DNA of 64,000 bases, from NCBI GenBank assembly GCA_012845835.1, contig JABAKD010000002.1, positions 23,292,518 through 23,356,517 on the forward strand, given 5' to 3'. The notes under the pieces were generated by a model that worked only from the letters and a program-made list of their open reading frames with translations, searched no databases and had not been told where the DNA came from. Made by a program: the position numbers and the translations under genes. Positions 60,901 through 64,000 of this stretch are shown piece by piece (within the stretch, counting starts at the first letter, position 1; each line of letters starts with the position of its first letter). The DNA is from Undaria pinnatifida (taxonomy: Eukaryota; Sar; Phaeophyceae; Laminariales; Alariaceae).

Positions 60901-62943
60901 GACAAGCCCCCACCCCCCGCCGTTTTCAGCAAAAAAAAAAATACCCATGAAAGGTGCTATGAACATACGTCTCTCTATCCTAGCAGGCGTCCATGGCCCT
61001 CAAAAAAATTACCCTTTTGCGGTACACCCACCTTTTAAGAGACCAAGAAATACTCGGAATTAGTGTGGAACACTTTTTGCGGCTGCGGCGGTGTAAGGGT
61101 AAATAAAGGTCGTTTGTGGCGGCAATTGTTATGAAAAAAAAACGTTTTCCCCTCAACCCCTCGCCTTCCCCCCCCGCTCCCCACCCCCAACCCCCCGCAC
61201 CGCCTCAGACCTAAAAAGAACTAGCGAGGAGACTACCCGGCACCTCTACGAAGACCTCGAGGAAGCGCAGTCCGAGCTTGCGCTCTTGACGCCCATTAGG
61301 AGTGTCAGCGCGTGCAGCACTGGCGGCGGGAGGGGAGGGGGGGAGGACGAGGATGGTGTCGACGGCGGAAGGCGTAGCATTGAGGGGGGGGGCAGGCGCC
61401 CTAGGCGCTTCTTTAGGATGGCTTCCTTTGAGGAGGAAGGAGAGGAAGAGGAGGAGGCGGAAGAGGAGGGGAGGCGGAGGGGGGAGGAGGCGGAGGGAGG
61501 TGACGGTGGCGGGGACTCGGATCTTGATGCGTACGGTACTCCGAACGCGAAGGGAGACGACGACGAGCAGGTGTCTCCCATACTGCCGGCGAGCACCGGA
61601 GGCCGACCTGGGACCGGTGGCGTTGGCGACTGCGATGGGGTGGCAGAGGAAGAACGCGAAGCTTACTTCGGAGGACAGGTGTGTTCGCGGGACGGCCGTG
61701 GGTGTTGCTGTGCCCCCGCTGGATCGCCGATTGCGGTACGGTATTGCAGTACGAGGGGTCCCTCAATAAGGCGGTTTGAGTAAGGCGGTATACCGGTATA
61801 TGGCGGTGAAGATTGTATGGCGCGAATGGGGAATTGCACCCATAGCCTGGAGTGAATACGGCGGCTTTCCTCTATAAGGCGGTATAGTATTTCTCTGGCA
61901 CACTACTTGTACCGCTTTGCTGGGGGACCCCTGCTGTCCTCGTATACGAAGTACCTGGTACCAGGTATACCGTTTTCGCTGCGTTGGGGTGGATGCGACG
62001 TTATGTCGAACTGGGATCTCATGCGGGCGGTGTGCGGCGCGACGTGCGCGTATTTAGCACGCGGCGTGACGTTGTCGTGATTGTTTTCGCGCGATGCAAC
62101 GACATGCGCGACATATTATCGCAGCAGACTCGAGAGGCTGACAGCAGTTTTGATAGGCGTGGATGGCACGCACGTCCGCGGCGCTTATATAATGTATTGT
62201 GTGATAGTACGAGAAGTATCTTAGTACCTCCCCCCCCCCCCCGCCCGTGCCGTTTGTTTTCTTGTTTTGGATTTCACGCGCTATGTATGATATCGAACTT
62301 GCAGGCCGCCAAGCTCCAGCAGGACCTGGAGCAACAGCTAAGGCTGAACGCGGCCTCCACCCCCCAGCACAGCGCCATCACTCCCACTGCCATCCCCGAC
62401 AGCCAAGGCACCGCCATCGACGGTGTCGACAGCTGCAGCAGCTACCGTACGACGAACAACCTAGGGCATCGCAACAGCAGCGGCGGCGGCAGCAGCCTGG
62501 AGGAGAGTGGATGCGGGCGCCCCCCATCGCTAGCGCTGTTTGATGATGTCGGGCGTGACCGCGCGGAGACGATTGTGGGGGGATCGGCGGCGGTGGTGGT
62601 TGTGAGCAGCGCGGACACGGCCACGCTTGGCGGTAGCCGCGGTGGTGGTGGTGGTAGTGGTGGTGGGGGTGTTAGCGACGGTGTTAGCAGTGGAAGCGCG
62701 AGCGATAGCAGCGATAGCGGCAGCACTGGAAGAGTGTACGACGCCTGGGATGATGATGACGATGACAGCGCACATGGTGACGGAGCAGGGAAGGGGAGAG
62801 GGGGGGCGAAGTCGAGCAGGCGCACGGGGGAGTGCAGTGGGTGCGGCGGATGCGAGAGCATTGGGGAAGTGATGGAGGCCCTGAGCAACTGGAGGCCATT
62901 CGGGTGGTGCTACCCCGCCTCGCCGGGACGTACCGCGGTGTAG
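48713..62943 (+). CDS. NudE/NDEL1-like coiled-coil protein, five exons
   Basis: Five exons join with matching phases to 512 residues plus TAG. Residues 1 to about 175 look like the NudE/NDEL1 coiled coil: VQAEFAAFRESSAELEDELE parallels the family's EFQEGSRELEAELE, and ALDESMEIATFTQTELEDL parallels the later AIERNAFLESELDE region. NudE proteins bridge LIS1 and cytoplasmic dynein in nuclear migration, mitosis and vesicle transport. The remaining 330 or so residues are low-complexity: an Asp/Glu/Arg/Gly-rich part, then a Ser/Gly/Asp-rich part with a six-Asp run, ending in an ordered-looking SIGEVMEALSNWRPFGWCYP. The first exon starts at ATG. The 9.7 kb first intron could hide another exon, but the coiled-coil length fits without one. 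Another coiled-coil family cannot be excluded by eye. Confidence 0.72.
49955..50255 (-). mobile_element. tRNA-derived SINE (reverse)
   Basis: Minus strand reads GCCCCGGTGGCGTATCAGGTT (A-box), GAGTTCGAATCCCCC (B-box), then the shared body to GGACGAGCAG/CCAGAAGCTGG and an A-rich tail. Confidence 0.7.
50708..51010 (+). mobile_element. tRNA-derived SINE (forward)
   Basis: tRNA-like head at 50712-50790 with GTGGCGTATCAGG and GAGTTCGAATCC; body with GACTTGCGGACAGCGCGAGA and GTGGGATTGCTGAACCCTAT; tail AAGAAAAAAATATATA. It is 450 bp from, and inverted to, the 49955 copy. Confidence 0.72.
51772..51968 (-). mobile_element. Degenerate SINE copy lacking the tRNA head (reverse)
   Basis: Reversed body with GACAAAAGCCGTGCTCACAG, CATGCCTTCATTTTTGC and CTCACGCTCTCGCGCTT, carrying a 20-30 bp internal insertion. 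Confidence 0.55.
54835..55147 (-). mobile_element. tRNA-derived SINE (reverse)
   Basis: Minus strand: GCCCCGGTGGCGTATCAGG, GAGTTCGAGCCCCGCC and the full body to CCAGAAGCTGGAAAGGAGGA with an A-rich end. Confidence 0.72.
55195..55670 (+). repeat. Diverged tandem repeat, unit about 190-230 bp
   Basis: Three starts (55199, 55388, 55619) with ATACCTCCCCGCA(C/G)-like sequence followed by GTGTGGAAACCCC and a CCATTGGCT-like block; units share GATAGGGTCCCATCCCCGGT. Confidence 0.65.
57065..57215 (-). repeat. Reversed copy of the 430-560 repeat with A-tail
   Basis: CGAAGGGTGCGCCAGCTAGC to CCCCATCCGCCGGAGGATAA, then about 22 A. In the 420-440 copy the matching end is a T run, so this family also ends in a homopolymer A/T. 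Confidence 0.65.
57687..57997 (+). mobile_element. tRNA-derived SINE, best copy
   Basis: The head GCCCCGGTGGCGTATCAGGT to GTGAGTTCGAGCCCCGC has A- and B-boxes for RNA polymerase III. The body runs to CCAGAAGCTGGAGAATG, then the tail AAAAAAAACAAAAAAAAAA. ATGAAA occurs just before the head and again after the tail, a possible target-site duplication. Confidence 0.75.
58625..58764 (+). CDS. NudE-like exon 2 (coiled coil)
   Basis: Acceptor TGCAG, donor GTCAGT, phase 0 in and phase 2 out. LVKSQREAAQLRDDRRKFL to AQAEVENLR. Its 3' end is repeated in the next intron near 58940. Confidence 0.8.
59304..59359 (+). CDS. NudE-like exon 3 (short)
   Basis: 56 bases, acceptor CTCAG, donor GTGAGG. It enters in phase 2 and leaves in phase 1, exactly fitting both neighbours; encodes GALDESMEIATFTQTELE. 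Confidence 0.78.
59360..61208 (+). other. 1.8 kb intron of the NudE-like gene (exons 3-4)
   Basis: Contains a roughly 34-bp tandem duplication (59628-59697, GAACGCCAATAGTACATACC), a GTAGATCA-type repeat (60233-60350), a reversed poly(C)-family end (60672-60715) and an 88-bp-family relative (60870-60990). Confidence 0.65.
61209..61678 (+). CDS. NudE-like exon 4 (coil end, acidic region)
   Basis: Two bases complete an Asp codon, then LKRTSEETTRHLYEDLEEAQ. From about residue 30 it turns Gly/Glu/Arg-rich with a run of Glu, ending EEEREAYFGGQ at donor GTGTGT. Confidence 0.77.
62305..62943 (+). CDS. NudE-like exon 5 (C-terminus and stop)
   Basis: 212 codons plus TAG, acceptor TTGCAG, phase 0. Starts AAKLQQDLEQQLRLNAAS, then Ser/Gly/Asp-rich low complexity with a six-Asp run, ending in a Cys/Trp-containing segment. 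The open frame upstream of 62305 is intron. Confidence 0.78.
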   Translation, partial: AAKLQQDLEQQLRLNAASTPQHSAITPTAIPDSQGTAIDGVDSCSSYRTTNNLGHRNSSGGGSSLEESGCGRPPSLALFDDVGRDRAETIVGGSAAVVVVSSADTATLGGSRGGGGGSGGGGVSDGVSSGSASDSSDSGSTGRVYDAWDDDDDDSAHGDGAGKGRGGAKSSRRTGECSGCGGCESIGEVMEALSNWRPFGWCYPASPGRTAV

Positions 62944-64000
62944 TCGAGAGTGGGGGGGGGTGTTAGAGGGGTTTCGTCACGTCACGTAGCGTGGTGGCAG
63001 GCAAGCATTCAGACGGTGTGGAAATATTTTATGTTCATGCTATTTTTTCCATGTTGTTGTATTCTTCTGTTCTTGTCCTTGTCCGTTGTTCGTATTTTTG
63101 TTCTTGCTCTCATGTTCTTATTCTAGTTCTTGTCTCTTTTTTTTCTTGGCCGTGAGAGAGCACGCCTGGGAAAGCGCGAAAAAGACTATTTTGTTGAGAA
63201 AAGTATGCTGAGGAGCGTAGGAGTTCGACGAGAGGTGAATGTTTTGGATGAGGGGAGGGCGATGCGGGGAGGCAATAGGCTGCCTCTTGTGGTGTGACGT
63301 CGGTAGCTTTCTACTCTGCTGTGTGGGTGGGGGTAAAGGGCAGGGGGACGCTTGGCAGCGGGGGGGGGGGGGGGGTGGCTGTTGTTCTGTAGAACTTTGC
63401 GATTTGTCTACCCCGGTGTCTCGTTTTTGCACGGCTGACGCTTTGCGTCAGGCTGTACATATCATACGTGTTCTTGCCCATAATTTTCTTACTACCGCCA
63501 AATAATCTCATACTATTTCCCAGTAGTATTTCCTCAACAAGGAGGGTGGAGTTCTACATAGGTTAAGCTGGCCATCGCCGGGGAGGGGGGAGGGGGGGTG
63601 GGAACCGCTAGGTTCGAGGACGGTGCGCCATGATGCGTTGCACGTCCGGTTTTGGTTTATCGCAGCAGAAATAGTACCTTTGGGTCTTACCCGTTAGGCC
63701 TTGCTGCATGTTTTCGCTACAGGTGTACAGTTAAGTTAGCGCGTCTGTTTTGTCATCCAATTTTTCGGCTCTGCTGGTTAAGCTGCGCGCGCGGGGCGGG
63801 GGGTACTGGCTTTGACGCGGGGCCCTCGATTGGGCGCGAGGCAGAGGGTTCTCGCTTCTTTGGCGCGCCGCGAGTGATGGGTGGTTTTGTCGACCGCGGT
63901 TGGTGGCTGAGGTGGAAGCGGCGGAGGGGGGGGGCGTTAAACTGACGCGCAGCGGGGGAGCCGGCCGCAGGAGCGGACGCAAGAGCCGGTGCTCTGCCAG
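62944..64000. other. Downstream of the NudE-like gene to window end
   Basis: 3' flank with T-rich and G-rich stretches; no exon recognised. From 63780 the sequence becomes GC-rich with GC-clamped open frames on both strands, which may be the edge of another gene. Confidence 0.5.

Noticed and set aside
61984..62304. Upstream extension of the last NudE-like exon
   Set aside because: Open by chance, but contains a poly(C) run and a good TTGCAG acceptor at its end; the phase matches only if it is spliced out.
1..64000. CRISPR array, bacterial operons, phage or defence genes
   Set aside because: Tandem arrays here have no unique spacers between fixed short repeats, and genes are intron-rich and eukaryotic.

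Overview
The window looks like nuclear DNA from a protist-grade eukaryote. Every gene found is cut into many short exons by long GT-AG introns full of low-complexity sequence. There are TTAGGG-type interstitial telomeric repeats, long homopolymeric C/G runs, and several families of short interspersed repeats. A NudE/NDEL1-like gene (a dynein cofactor, absent from flowering plants as far as I know) next to an annexin gene fits a stramenopile, most likely a brown alga or relative. That placement is inference from gene structure and content; no organellar, rRNA or other marker gene is present to confirm it.

Three genes can be assembled, all on the + strand. (1) About 9.2-33.2 kb: an annexin of at least 819 residues in 21 recognisable exons. 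It has eight annexin repeats (two tetrads, the annexin A6 layout), then a long non-annexin tail that is Pro/Tyr/Gly/Met-rich, then strongly acidic, then basic-helical. Its first exon(s) were not found. (2) 39.1-44.9 kb: a coiled-coil protein of about 310 residues ending in a PUB domain, the fold that binds the C-terminus of p97/Cdc48. It has eight exons and one probable GC-AG intron. (3) 48.7-62.9 kb: a 512-residue protein with a NudE/NDEL1-like coiled coil and a long acidic Ser/Gly-rich C-terminus, in five exons with a 9.7 kb first intron.

The rest (1-9.2, 33.2-39.1, 44.9-48.7, 63.0-64.0 kb and the introns) is mostly repeats. I see a tRNA-derived SINE with an A-rich tail (four near-complete copies, three fragments), a 5'-truncated retroposon family whose copies end in poly(C), and a broken 3' end of a non-LTR retrotransposon. 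There are also a TA-flanked 721 bp element with terminal inverted repeats, a roughly 90 bp TTAA-flanked MITE family, a roughly 190 bp CGGGTC-rich MITE, two solo-LTR-like sequences, and a CCACGG-based foldback element with a nested insertion. Several tandem arrays occur (units of about 248, 88 and 75 bp), and each annexin intron carries a different microsatellite.

The genes do not form an obvious pathway; they are neighbours on one strand. The most notable points are the octad annexin with conserved intron positions between its two halves, three introns holding a second copy of the upstream exon's 3' end with its splice donor, and the poly(C)-tailed repeat family. No tRNA, rRNA or CRISPR was found. 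Exon edges come from frame continuity and splice consensus and have not been checked against transcripts.
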